Assembly (NCBI GenBank): GCA_033439765.1
Contig: JAULSN010000009.1
Coordinates: 2,294,001 to 2,358,000, forward strand
Direction of reading: 5' to 3'
DNA length: 64,000 nt
From: Lasiosphaeria ovina
Lineage: Eukaryota; Ascomycota; Sordariomycetes; Sordariales; Lasiosphaeriaceae
The position numbers and the translations under genes were made by a program. The notes below the pieces were generated by a model that saw only the letters and a list, made by a program, of their open reading frames with translations, was not told the origin of the DNA and did not search any database. This document shows, piece after piece, positions 33,640-45,111 of the stretch (position 1 is its first letter; the number at the start of each line of letters is the position of its first letter).

Positions 33640-36210
33640 GGCGGCCGGTTGCGTTTCTCGACTGGCGCAGCTCGAGCTTGGGCCGGACGACCAGATGCTG
33701 GATGAAAGACTCGAAGTGGATGTCGAGGGAGAGATGAAAAAGGTGTAGAATGGAGGAAGGCAGTCGTCAGGCGGAGCGGTGTCGGCGTTGGGGCCCGCTT
33801 TATTATCAGGCTGGGGATCGAGACGAGATTCGCCGTCGGTGAGCAGAAAGCTTGAATGATGATGCAGTTGGACAGCACCCGTCGTGGTGGTGGTGGTGGT
33901 GTTGGTGGGAAAAGGGAGTTGCTGGCAACAAGTGAGCTCGCAGCGATTCTCGAAGCTCAGGGCTGACCGGGGAGTCAAGGGTTCATCGTCCAGGGATCGG
34001 CAACCTGGCGTGCCTGGCTGTGCTGGCGCTGGTGCTGCACTTGTTGCCCTTGCTGCAAAGATGAGCCAGGGCTTCAAGCGATCCAATTCCAGGGGCATGT
34101 CATCGACGTCGACGTCAAGGGCTTGCACGCCATTCGTAGACGCGCCAAAAGCCCTGGACCCTGTCCAAATGGCATCCCATTCCCCAGTCGCAATGCCTGG
34201 GGCCAGCAGCAAGCTGCCACGACTGCTGCTGCTGCTGCCACGATTGCCTGTGCCTGGACGGTCCATCTCGCTACCGGCTGCCCTGTGAATGGGTTTATTT
34301 CCCTGCCTCCACCAACTGGCGACAGCCCCAATGCCCCGCCAGACAGGCACCGACCGGGGTTGCAGCGGCGCAGAGTGGGGCCGCTTATTAGGCGCTGCTT
34401 CCTTCAACTTTTTTTCATTGTTGACAAGACCGGTCCGAGAATGCAGGCGCGCTGATGTTGACGCTGGAACTCAGTACTGTGTACGGACAGCACTTTGTGA
34501 TGTGATGGTATCCAGGACCGGGCTCAGGTTCTAGCGCCCCAAGGCACGAAGAGCGTCTCGTCTGTGGATATAGGCGCTGGCTTCTGGAGCCCGCTCGGGG
34601 ATTGCTCTTGTTCCCGTTCCAGAAAGAAACCGCGGCGATCGCCTCCGTAGCGGCATGTAACGCTTATGCCGTCCCTCGCAACGGTCTTTAATTCTTTTTT
34701 TCATTCCCAATTTTTTCTCGGGAAGGGCCCGGCTGCGACCCTCCACTGTGGGAGTCTGGGTCGAGCTGTGCTCTTTATGGGTGTGGGCACTGGCAGCAGC
34801 GCCCAGCTGAGACGTGCCGCTTCTCAAGCTTATTCTGTGCCACTTCACAAGTTCACAGTCTCACGTCTTGGGTGCCTTGGAGGAGGAATACGCGGGTGGA
34901 GCTCTTTTCTTGCGGATTGTGGAACTCTCCACTCGGCATCCTCGCGGGGCACACAACAGGATCCTCATCAATTTGCGGTACCTGAGGTTACCATACTATA
35001 GTCTAGCGCCAGAGCTCCGTAACACTAGATAAATATCAATCGTCAAAAATCTCGGATGCTACGTATTGGAAAATTCGAAGATACGAAGCACTCCAAGCTC
35101 GCCCAAGGGACCCAGGCGCCTTAGCTATGTACACAAGCAGGAACTAAGGCAGGTTGAGAAGATCATCCGTTTCAGGCGGCGGCGTGCTGACTTGCGGGAT
35201 TCTCGCTGCTGTTCTCGACCCGTGGTTCAGCGTCGAAGCTGCTGCAGGAAGCAAGGAGGCGCATGTGCACCTGCGATGCGTTAACGCGCCGAACGTCGCC
35301 ATGGTCCAATTGAAAGAAGGCGAGATGGTTTATTTGGTCCAACAAGACCCTGCAGCTAACCGTCCCACTGCCGAGCCCCAACTTCACGCGAGCCTCAGCG
35401 GCGGCGAAGTCAGCAAGGAATTCTGAAGTCGGCCCACCATGGAAGATCGGACGGCACGAGACGGCACGAGAGGCAGCGCCCACACACTCTCGGCTCAAGG
35501 TCAGGTCCGCGGGTACCTTAGCTGGCCTCGTCACACGTGGAAGTCAGTAGCGGGCGCCGCTCCCCGCCTCTCCTCCCGCATCCCACCCAAGCACGTTCGT
35601 GCTTAGTATACTTGAAACAAAGCTACCTCAACCGGTTCGGAGACCTAAACACCAAGTCTTACAGGTGCTCAGTCTGCCCCTCAAGAGCACGTAAGAAGGA
35701 CGAAAAAGACCCGCGCTTACGGAATACCGCCAGTTCTCTTACATAGCAGCGCCGCTGACACCTGGCGTTTCCTCGTCATTATTTCTATTTCTCCTCTTTT
35801 CCCTCCCGTGGCGCGGTAATGGAAGGCAAGGCCCGAGCCCAGAAACAAGTCGGCTCGAAGGTCGAAGCTAGGTGACTACGAAGTCCCTTAGGTAATTACC
35901 GCACCCAAACTTTGCCGTGTCACTCAACCGCCTGTTCAGAGACTCGAGCAAGCAAGGACTGCCTGGTCGAGGTGCAAGGCCCCGTGTACGGCTCGAGTTG
36001 CAGGTCAGGTCGTACCTTTCTGTAAAACTCCCTGACGCAAGATGCCGTGACGGTCCGGAAGAAAGGGAGGGGAAGGTCCTGAAATAAGAGCCGATGCAGT
36101 TGCTGGACCGAGAGGCAGGCAGGTAGCCGTTGGTGGCTGCTCTGGCCGCCTGTTCTTGCCCCGAGCATAGCTGCATCGTCGTGCGCCGTCGTGTTCGTCT
36201 TTCGTCTCTT

Positions 36211-36254
36211 GTGCTGTGCTGTGCTGTGCTGTGCTGTGCTGTGCTGTGCTGTGC
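36211..36254. repeat. (GTGCT)n microsatellite
   Basis: Nearly nine perfect pentamer units, in non-coding spacer. Confidence 0.95.
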
Positions 36255-37184
36255 GATCCGGCCTTTGTGTCAGGCCGCCCGCCCTCGTGTTCCTCCTCGC
36301 TGCCATATTACGAATCTTAGTCCGAGATCTGCGGACCTCTCTCGCGTTGCCGTGCAGAATGCTCGGCTCGGCTTTTGAACCAGGCTCTGGCCAGTTTACC
36401 CGCACCGATATCTCGGCCGTGCGTCAAAGCACAACGCCAGAGGTGGTACAATACATACAGCCGACAACCTGCGCGGGGATGAGCTATGTACGTACTCTGT
36501 TCATTTGGGATAGTACTGCAGATCCAGATTGTTTTGGTTGCCCATTGCACCACGAGAGTGGATGAGGGCGCAGATCAAGAGGAACAGGCAGAGCGGCCAG
36601 GGCAAGTGCGGAAGAAGATTTTCCAAGAGAGGCATGGACGGCCAACAGAGGAACCTCGGTTTCTTGAGAAATCAAGGCCAAGAAAAGAAAGGAAAGAAAA
36701 GAGAACCGCACACCCACCTGAGGCTGTTCCCATGTGCAGAATGGCACATGTAAACCACCAGGCCGCTGAGTTACCTAGCACCTCTGGGAGATAGGATAGG
36801 GTGGACCCAGTGGAGGGTTAGGGATGGAAGCCGAATGAAGCTCCAAAGGACGATACGCGAGTACAGTACTAGTCACGTATTTACGCACGTGATCATGTAC
36901 TGACAACGACAACGACCAGTCCATGGTCAACAAAACAGCCCGCATAATACGAAAGAATACTCTCTCAATACAACGGACTGCTGAGGCGCCTTGGGTACAT
37001 TTAGACAGCATTCGCTATTAACTTATTCTATAGAGTCTTGACGGATTCCCAGGCTCCGTTTGGTACCTACCTAGGTACCTAGTCTGTTGACAAAAGACAG
37101 AACATATAGTTAAGCTTTTACCTGATCACTGACTGTATTGGAAACGAAAAGGGTTGTTTTGTACGCTCAAGGAAAGAAAAAGAG

Positions 37185-37372
37185 ATAGTTCTAGATTTGA
37201 AGCAGATTTGCTAGCGATGGCGACAGCCACGCCCTCTGGCTAGCAGCAGGCCGCATATATGAGTTGCAGAATCGGGGGCCACAAATTCCCGTAAACTCGC
37301 ATCTGCCCACCCGGTTTTGTTTTCTCTTATCACGCCAGTCTCAACTTACCCTCCCGCCAGTGGGGGGGGGAT
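37185..37372. repeat. Dispersed repeat copy 1
   Basis: A diverged direct repeat of the segment at 38290-38475. Shared blocks in the same order include CACGCCC-CTGGC-AGCAGCAG, AGTTG/AGTAGCAGAAT, ACTCGCATCT, CCGG-TTTT and CCCGCCAG followed by a G run. Identity is partial, indicating an old duplication or two copies of a decayed mobile element. Confidence 0.75.
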
Positions 37373-38289
37373 AAAAAACGAGTACCTACTGTTGGAATGA
37401 CAAGGTCATTCATAATAGTCACTATAGTAACCGTTGCGAAAGGTAGGGGTGGTGATGTGGTTGTATTCTGCTCTGTTCTATTCACTAGGGTTACAGGGTG
37501 CTTGGTGGTTTTGGGGGAGTGGGCTGTCCACAGGGTGGATGGTCCGTGCACACTAAGGTCACGTGCTAGGGCAGGTGACCCGTGTGTCCGGGCCAGGCCC
37601 ACTATTCTTCCTGACTGACCAATCAGGGCTATGCGGCCCGCCGAGCCGCCTCAGCCTCCGTAACTCTGATTGATCGGTTATTCCTACACCTACTATGCTA
37701 CACGCCATCGACACACCGTCCTACTTGGGGAATCTCCGTCATTCTACTTAAGGGATTTTACTCAAGGGAGCGTGTTTTCGTTTCTAGTATGTTGACGGGT
37801 GGCTCGTGGAACAACCGACCCAGGCGACGTCATACTCGGGCACTCGCGGAGTAGTCATGAGACAATGTGTTTGAGCGCAATTCGCCGGCGGTATAGTGTT
37901 TCGTGGAATATTGGGTCGAGTCGGCCCCGCAAACGTTCTGGGCTGCGATGGTAGCGAGAACTGGTCGGTACGTATGTGAACGTCGGTAGCATTGGTACGT
38001 CCCGGATTAGCTCTCACGACTGTCTGGGGGCCCGCTGGCTAGAAGCGAGAATCACTAGTAGTACTATAAGGCTCGGGCAAGATAATCGCAATTACAAAGC
38101 CAGAGCAGGAATGTCATAATCACAACACGCAGACACCCCCCTAATCGCTTCAGAAGGATAACTACCGATATATTTAATACCTCTGCCACTCCCCAGGCAT
38201 TTACATATAGACACAAGCTTTTCTTTGGCCCAATTACATTACGTCGTTTTATTGTAAACATCTCAACTCATCTTATGCGGCAAAATAGA

Positions 38290-38475
38290 GCTAGTAGTTC
38301 AAGAAATAGGTTTCCTCGTAGTAATGACAGGCACGCCCCCTGGCCAGCAGCAGACTAGGTACATGTGCGAGTAGCAGAATGGAGTTGTAGACTCGCATCT
38401 CTCAATCCGGCTTTTTCTCTCAGATCTTAGCTCCCTCAAACTCTCTTTCCGCCCGCCAGCCGGGGGGGGGGAGGG
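38290..38475. repeat. Dispersed repeat copy 2
   Basis: Partner of the copy at 37185-37372, in the same orientation and 1.1 kb away. It ends in the same CCGCCAG plus G-run feature. Confidence 0.75.
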
Positions 38476-38604
38476 GGGGGAAAGAGTAACTGTTTGCCCG
38501 TTCGCCATCCACGGCCGTCGTGCCTTTGAGTCTTTCCTCTAGTCCATCCAAGGCCCCCCCACCCCTTCTTCGCCTCCCTAACTGGGATCTTGAGTGTAGT
38601 GGAC

Positions 38605-39539
38605 CTAAAAATCGTGCCAGGACTCGTCGTCATGGCGTGTACTGAACCCGTTCTGCATACCAGCCGTAGCCGTAACCCTGGGCCTTCTGGCCGGCCCCGC
38701 ACCGGATTCTTTGTGCGGCGCGCCCGCTGCGCTCTGGATGCTGGCAGCTGCGCTCGCTGTAGTGCCGTGCGGCCTCGCTCCTTGGCCCGCACCGGCTCCG
38801 GCTGCCGGGTTCTGCGGTGCTACCCCTTGGCCCATCGTTACAGCCCGCAACGTGTCCACTAAATGGGCTATAGAGGGGCCCAACTCCTCGTATCCCTGTA
38901 TGCGATGGGCTGGTTGGTCATGTGTACCTGTATGATGTTGTCCACCCACATCATGGCGATAGGCCATGCTTACAGTGTCTGAAACGGGCTGCCTGCGTAC
39001 CCGTGCGTTATTGACTGGACGTGCTCCACCTGATACCGAGGAACTAGCCACGCTTGACGTCCAGGTACTGCTGCGCTCTTGTTCGGGGTGTTCCGGTATG
39101 CGATAGAGCGACCTGGCTCCGAGAGAGGGAAGATGGTTTTCTGGATCTGTAATATGTGTATCTCGAAGAAGGGCTTTGTGTGCATCCTGAAACTCGAGAA
39201 GAAAATCATCCACCGTTGGGACACCTGGATCATTATTGCAATGATCTGTATGTCGGTGCCGGGATGGACCACTATGGGTATTGTTTCCGGCACTGCTGGT
39301 ACTCGAGGATCTTTGGGGTGGTCGGGGCGGTTTTGACCCGGGAGGTGTTAGATACAATTTTGGTATATAAAATTCCGTGCATCTTGAATCCCATGGGTGG
39401 CTAGTTCTTTTTGCTCTTCGTAATGGTCTTTCCATTCTGTGGCGTCATGATAATAGCCTAACCATTCATCAAATCTCTTTTCCTCTTCTGGGTATAGGAT
39501 AAGGCGGTCCCATGCCGGGGTTGGGTCCGAATGCTGCAT
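38605..39539 (-). pseudogene. Doubtful frameshifted coding region
   Basis: Two minus-strand frames look coding but do not join. The upstream one begins near 39539 (MQHSDPTPAWDRLILYPEEEKRF…) and is rich in Trp, Tyr, Asp and Glu; it stops at 39348. The downstream one runs in another frame to 38605 and is Ser/Pro/Thr-rich, then Ala/Gly-rich. They overlap between about 39435 and 39348 with no room for a GT-AG intron, so a frameshift, an error or an unrelated overlap is needed. A CAG immediately before the CAT of HSDPTP could be an acceptor. A further frame at 40214-39903 with poly-Pro and poly-Ser (encoded by the TGC repeat) might be an upstream exon. The family is not recognised. Confidence 0.3.
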
Positions 39540-39920
39540 TTTTCGGTCCCAAATCTTACTAGGCTATATCGGAGAAACTAAAGAGTCCTAGGTTCGTAAT
39601 AAACGATCTTAAGCCTACTAGATAACTAGGAGAGTTGATAGTGGAAAAGGGAAAAAGCATAATGGGGAGAAAGCAGAGTTGATAATAGTAATCAGGAGCC
39701 TGTTAGTTATATGGCTTGACACATCTCCTTAGAGGGGGGACCGTAAGGAGACGGCCAAGGCTGCATGTCGGGCCTGACGTTGCCGAACTTTGAGGCGCGC
39801 CTGAGCTCCGGGTCGGGTCGGGCTGGGATGCAGCAACATAGACAGTACCTAGGGGCTGCTGCCAACCTCAGGGACCTGCAGTCAAGCTAGGTAAGGTAGT
39901 AGCTAGACGACTGGAAGCCA

Positions 39921-39957
<37 letters not shown>

Positions 39958-40467
39958 GTTGTGCTCGCTACACTAAGTGACCGCATCGAGCCGGTCACAC
40001 TGGACATGCCCACGGTGCTAGGCGGGTCCTTTGTCGCTGGAGGAGGAGGAGGAGGAGGAGGACGATGACGACGACGACGTTGTCGGTGGCGGCTCGGCTC
40101 CGCTACGCTTGACGTGTCTGCATCCTCATCATAGAAGTTGTAGTCGTAGTCGTGGTCGTATAATTCTTGCGGCGGCATAGACTCTCGCCGGTGCCGAGTA
40201 CCAACACTTTGCATGCTTGCGTGCCCCCTGGATGTACCGATTATTGTCGGAACCTAGTAGCTGCCTATTATTGCTTCATAGATAGATAGGGTCACGGTAT
40301 TGTGTATGCATGGGGCGGTGACTGAGGAACTCAAAGCGGTAGGCAGGCGGCAAGTCGGGGATCTGTTGTAGTTCCTTGGTGCTTCTTTGTCTTCCTAGAA
40401 GTTCTTACACCAACTTTTCTGCCTCTCTTTTCTTCTCATCATCCTCTTTTCGAGCGGCCATATATAG
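39540..40467. other. Spacer with possible upstream exon
   Basis: No secure gene. A minus-strand frame at 40214-39903 encodes a Tyr/Asp-rich, then poly-Pro and poly-Ser sequence; it could belong to the doubtful gene below it or be chance. Confidence 0.4.
39922..39954. repeat. (TGC)n trinucleotide repeat
   Basis: Ten to eleven TGC/GCT units. On the minus strand they would encode a serine run if that frame is used. Confidence 0.93.
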
Positions 40468-41395
40468 ATGTCCTCCAAAGACTCAGGCCAGGGGGCCGTA
40501 CTATCTGTCCCTAACAGTGGCAATGCAGCCAAGGACGGAAAGGGCACGACTGCGGTCAACCGCGGATGGAGATCTTGGAAGGTTCCGATAGGTTGTTTCT
40601 ATCTCGTGGTGCCCACATATGGCCTGCTCAGCAGCGCCGGACTCTTCTCGACGCACTGGCACAAGAATCAGCTCCGCAGCCACACGCCGAGCGACGTCTC
40701 TCCTGTCGGTCTACGGCTTCCTCGCCTGCCTGTTCGTCTGCCCCACTGGGTTGTTCTTCGACCACTACGGCGCCAAATGGCTATTGCTGGCGGGCAGCGC
40801 GGCCTACGTCGTCTCCTTCATTGGACTAGCTTACTCGTCGGCTTACGGCCAATTCATGGTTTGCGTGGTTGTGGCCGGCGTTTCTGCTGGTGTGTGGGCC
40901 ACTTTCTCTCGTCCCCTTTACTAGGCTAGAAAAGCCGATTTGCCGAGTCGTAGACTGACTGAGACTTGTGCGTCTTATAGCACCTCCGACGACAGTAGCC
41001 TTCAGTGTCATACGCCAGTGGTTCAAGGCAAATGAGGGCATCGCAACCGGCTTCGTTAGTCCGGGTACAGCCGTGGGTGGCATCTTCTCCTCCCTGCTTC
41101 TTCGGAATCTTTTCGACTGTTGTTCTGTCGGCCACGCTCTTTGGGTTCTTGGCGCTTGGCTGTCTGTTGGTCGAGACCGACGAGTCAGAACGTGCAGGAG
41201 CCCTTGACCGTTGGAGCATTGCAAAGGCATTGCAGGCCTTTCGATCTCCCAAGTTATGGCTCTTGAACTATTCCATATTCGGTGAGTCTTTGATACAGGA
41301 ACACCAACAATTGCGAAGTTCTTTTTTGTTTGGATTGGCAAACCGAATGGTGACCTAACTCCCTTTTCTAGCATATTTACCTTGGACAGAAGATG
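40468..41395 (+). pseudogene. Broken MFS (monocarboxylate-type) transporter gene
   Basis: The 5' half of a major-facilitator transporter of the fungal monocarboxylate-transporter-like group. It starts at 40468; the first helix region is FYLVVPTYGLLSSAGLFSTHWHKNQL. A one-base (or minus two) frameshift near 40702, inside SDVS/LLSVYGF, moves the frame to the next segment (ACLFVCPTGLFFDHYGAKWLLLAGS…). A GT-AG intron at 40890-40980 is preserved and joins VVVAGVSA to APPTTVAFSVIRQWFKANEG. A second frame change lies near 41105-41120, between SSLLLRNLF and VLSATLFGFLALGCLL, with missing residues. A further donor at 41280 and acceptor near 41372 remain. The C-terminal half is absent; sequence past about 41395 is unrelated. 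Intact splice sites with few lesions suggest fairly recent decay. Confidence 0.8.
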
Positions 41396-41531
41396 TGTCA
41401 AAAGGTGCCCAAGCAAGGGAGAAAAAAGACACAGGGGCCAAAAGCCTCCCAGGGAAAGATATGGAGTATCTACAGGATCTGCAGGTAAGGGAGGGGGGAG
41501 GGTGGAGGGGGGGATTGCATCAATTGGATGA

Positions 41532-41790
41532 GTACGGAACATGGGGCTAAAAGTCTTCGTCAATCCTTTGGGACTAGCCTTACGTAGAGGCAGTGCCTAG
41601 AAAACCCCCCTACTTCGCTAAAACACAAAGGTATTAGGGATCAAGCCACTAGCATATAGGGATTTCAGCGCTATAATGCAGCTTCAAGCCCCTAAAGCTT
41701 GGAGCAGTAATACAGTTCTTTAAGCACTGTCCTTACGTAAGGCTGGTACAAGAGAGTGACGAAGACTTTTGGCCCCATGTTCCGTACTGG
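41532..41790. mobile_element. MITE-like inverted-repeat element 1
   Basis: The left arm at about 41532-41600 is the reverse complement of about 41722-41790. The outer 31 bases (AGTACGGAACATGGGG…) match with one mismatch, and the pairing continues, imperfectly, through the shared GCCTTACGTA block to about 70 bp. The loop of ~120 bp is non-coding. It is AT-richer than genes and lies where the transporter homology ends, which fits insertion of a non-autonomous DNA element. No target-site duplication was established. Confidence 0.6.
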
Positions 41791-41935
41791 TAGGGTAGCC
41801 AGCTGGCCACCCCCCGCCCATGCCCTTTGCAACTTTGCAAAAACGCCACTAGATTTGGGGCGTTGGGTACGGTCTAGGTCTGGTTTGGGTGTGGGTATCT
41901 CAAGTTTGCACCACCACACGCCCTTGGGATGTGTT

Positions 41936-42137
41936 GGTACCGTATCCACTCATCCAATTCAGATTCAACTTATGCACGCAATCCCAAAAAATCACTACGT
42001 GTGATTGGTTAACTTGAGTCTTTTGGACCCACCGGCTTCGTGGGATCTGATCCCCGCATTTTGTGAGCCAATAAGGCGTCTAAGCTGAAAAGTGTGTGCA
42101 TTAGTTGAATCTGAGCTGAATGAGTGGATACGGTACC
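41936..42137. mobile_element. MITE-like inverted-repeat element 2
   Basis: Arms 41936-41977 and 42096-42137 are reverse complements over about 42 bp with a few mismatches, beginning and ending in GGTACC. The arm motif AATTGGATGAGT also appears at the left border of element 1 (about 41522), suggesting that both derive from one family. Confidence 0.6.
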
Positions 42138-43241
42138 GATACGCGGTGTGCTTTTGTGTGTGTGTAGTCTAAGAGACGGAATTGCTCGAGCCAACAGAGA
42201 AAGAAAGTGGCCGCAATAGCTGGGGGCCGAGAGGAAGAGCCACCTATGGCCATTTGTAAGTTTTGTAAAATGAAAGATCATGGACACAAAGGACGCGAAT
42301 GACGGGCGGCTGCATTTGCTGGTGGGCGGGTGATTCTCCCTGTCGTTTGATTGGTTGAATTTCCTTACGGATTATTTATAGCCGTTGTGATTGGCCAGTG
42401 GTGCTTAGCGTGTCATTATCCGGACGCCTAGGGTGTGTGTGTGGCCCAAGATGACGGCCACAACCTACTAAAGTGACAAGTGCGGCGACGCTACTTACCC
42501 TAGGTAATATTACCTTGCCGCTCAACTTCCAAGCTACCTACGTTTCATCAAGTCCGACTTCCGAATCCCTTGATTATTTATAGTTTTGCTCAGTTTAATT
42601 GTTTCAATACTCCAGCCTCTGACCGGCCCATACATGACCAGTTTCGTATGACGTCTTTTTGGTGAGCCTGCCCGGGTTTCCGAGGTGGCCGGAGCCGAAC
42701 CAGAGTGATTATCGCGCTTTTAATTAAGGAGTAGTTTCACTTTCATATGAGAATTGAATTGGCCAAGGGGGCAAATTTGTTTCAGACCAGGTCAAACTGA
42801 ATCTAGACTTCAACTTGAGTCTTGAATCGGCTGTTTTGTTCAGAGGGTTGCCGGAGGCAGAGCTCAGCTTCGCTCCTTCCCACGGCCTTGCATCGGGCCG
42901 TTCAGGACCGTACCTAATACCTAAAGGGCATATTTGACGGATCGCACCGTTTCAAGGCCTCGGGTCAAGAAAGCTGAGGTCTGGGCTGAGCAACTTTGTT
43001 GAGATAAATAGCCAACGTTCCACGCGCCATGCCATTCGCTTTTGCCTGTGCTTCAATCGAGTCTGTCCGTTGTCCAGCATCTATCAAACACCCAACTCCA
43101 GTCTCTCTGGGTTTCCCCTCGTCCGTTTGAAAGATAAAACAATAAGAACTTGACCCATAATACCTAAACTCTGCCTGCTACCGCCTCTTTCGCACCAAAC
43201 GCCGTCTAGTTTTAAAAAGCTGCCTCGCACCCGCCCGCACC

Positions 43242-45111
43242 ATGGCACACTATCAAGAGCAAGGACCCTATGATTACTTGTTTCTATTGAAGCCACTCAA
43301 AGAATCCCCACAAGCCGAGAAACTCCTAGCGGACAACTTGAACAAGCGACATGCTGACACAAAGGACGTGATTAAGCCGCCTGGTTCGGAAACAACAAAC
43401 TTGACAACCCATTGGGTTGAGACCTTCGGCTCCAAAATGTCCCAGTACCCAGGCCGACTACTGTCATTCGGTACCAACCCGAAGAAACACGACATTGTAA
43501 TCCCACTAGAAGAGCATGAAGGACATGAGTACTTCTTTCTCCTTGATCCCGATTCTGGAGATCTTTCCTTCCACAGCAAAGGAACTTCGAGTGACGGACC
43601 CTCCACTCACAGCATTATTGGACTTGAAACCGGTCGTACCAAAATCCTCCGCTTTGGCAAGGGTTCTATGTTCTCCTTTGGCGTTCAATGGAGTCAGAAA
43701 CACCGCCCGGACTACGACTCCGAATCCCAGGCCCTCTGGTCACGAATAGCAGCGGCGAAGCGGATCGAGGCGGCAAGTTTGAAAAACGTGTTCTCTCTGA
43801 AGAGTTTTACCAGCGTGGGGAACCCAGCAGTACTTGGTGACATCTACACCTCGACGGAACACATGTTGTTTGAAAAGACGATGAGAGTTTACGCCGTGAA
43901 GGAGCAGTTGCCCGTTCCTAAGGATAGAGGAGCAAGTCCTGACGTTGCCAAGGGGAGGCTGAACAGGGAATGTGCAATCCACAAAGCGCTCCTTGGAAAA
44001 TCGGTCAGTATTATACGCAATCTACCTGTTCTTTGTGTGACTGCATTTTTCCTTTTCTTTTTCCTTTTCCTTTTCCTTTTTTTCCTCTTTTTTTTTTTTC
44101 CTTTACTTACTTACAACCGTGTCACCACAGGACAACATCATCAAGTTCCACATGCTTATCGGAAGGGAACCTAATAACCTCGACAACGTGGTGATCGATG
44201 CGCTTGTGTTCGACGCCTACCCGCTCAACCTCGAAACCCTCATCGTCTCTTCAATTCCTCACAACGCGCCTCCTCCCATGCACAACGCACCTCCTCCCAT
44301 GCACAACTGCTCGCGTCCGCCTAGTAAGCCCCGCAAGAGTTTTGCTGAGGATTTGCTTCTGGACTGCCTCCGGGGCCTCAAAGCCCTGCACGAGTCGCGT
44401 ATCGTTCATAACAATATCCGACCTAGCAGTATAATGGTCAGAGTAGTGCCAGGTCCGGGCCCGGATAATTTCCCAAAGTACAGCTTCTCTCTTGGGGGCT
44501 TCGGGTTTGCACAAATTATTGCAAGTGGCGAGACCGGGGGTCTAGGCCCATTTGCGATGGACCAGGACGACAGCTACTTCCATGCGCCAGAAAATGCAAT
44601 GGGGCTTGTTGCTAGTAACTCTGATGTTTGGAGCCTCGGTGTGCTTATGGCCAAGGTGCTGCGCCTTACGTGTGAGAGAGAGTACAGGCACGAGAGCGAA
44701 AAGTGGTTCGACAAGATCCAGAGCCTGGTGAAAGACGGGCATATTCCGACGAGCGCCGTCCGTTACAGCGAGTACCCTCAGCTGATCGAATTTGGACCCA
44801 TACTCTCCGCAACGACCGACTCCGACAGAGCTAGAGAGACACGACATACAATCGTCCGGTGGGGCAGGCGAATGGCCTGGCTCGGTGAACAGAAAGATTT
44901 TCTCCCTTCCTTCTTCAAGTATATGCTGGTCATAGACCATGTAGAACGTTACAATGCGGCCGAGTGTCTCCAAAAGGTCAACTGGTACATCGAAAAGAAA
45001 CTGCTTTGGACTGGAACATGGGTGGGAAATCTAGGTGTGGAGGAGGTCAAGGTGGCGAAGGGCAATGGTCCACAGATGATAGATGGCGCGAATTTTTATC
45101 CGTCTTATTAG
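43242..45111 (+). CDS. FHA-like domain plus degenerate protein kinase (pseudokinase)
   Basis: Coding exons 43242-44003 and 44131-45111, 580 aa; the intron is GTCAGT…CACAG with a long C/T tract. The N-terminus (about residues 50-160) resembles an FHA module (GRLLSFGTNPKKHDIVIP, then EYFFLLDPDSGDLSFHS). The kinase-like half has YAVKE with K220 as the VAIK-lysine candidate. The catalytic loop reads HNNIRPSSI (347-355), so the catalytic Asp is Asn and the Mg-binding Asn is Ser. The DFG is GFG (377-379). HAPEN and SDVWSLGVLMAKV are kept. It should therefore fold as a kinase but lack normal phosphotransfer. A tandem NAPPPMH repeat interrupts the N-lobe (about 299-312). By inference it is a phosphopeptide-binding scaffold; the partner is unknown. 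Confidence 0.85.
44041..44105. repeat. (CTTTTC)n polypyrimidine tract within the intron
   Basis: CTTTTC/CTTTTT-type repeats inside the intron of the FHA-like/pseudokinase gene, upstream of the CACCACAG acceptor. Confidence 0.85.

Larger units (their letters stand above)
33640..38604. other. 5' flank and gene-poor spacer
   Basis: Apart from the possible N-terminal extension of the preceding gene up to 34407, no gene is supportable. It contains a pentamer microsatellite (36211-36254) and two related copies of a ~150-190 bp sequence (37.2 and 38.3 kb), annotated separately. The sequence is less GC-rich than the flanks, with many short overlapping frames. Confidence 0.55.
41396..43241. other. 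Spacer with inverted-repeat elements
   Basis: No gene is seen. Two inverted-repeat structures (41532-41790 and 41936-42137) occupy the left part. The right part, from about 42900, is the promoter and pyrimidine-rich 5' UTR of the FHA-like/pseudokinase gene. Confidence 0.6.

Noticed and set aside
33639..34407. N-terminal extension of the low-complexity protein
   Set aside because: The frame is open but poly-Thr, poly-Ser and repetitive, without conserved-looking segments. I kept the start at MPGPTF but flag the uncertainty.
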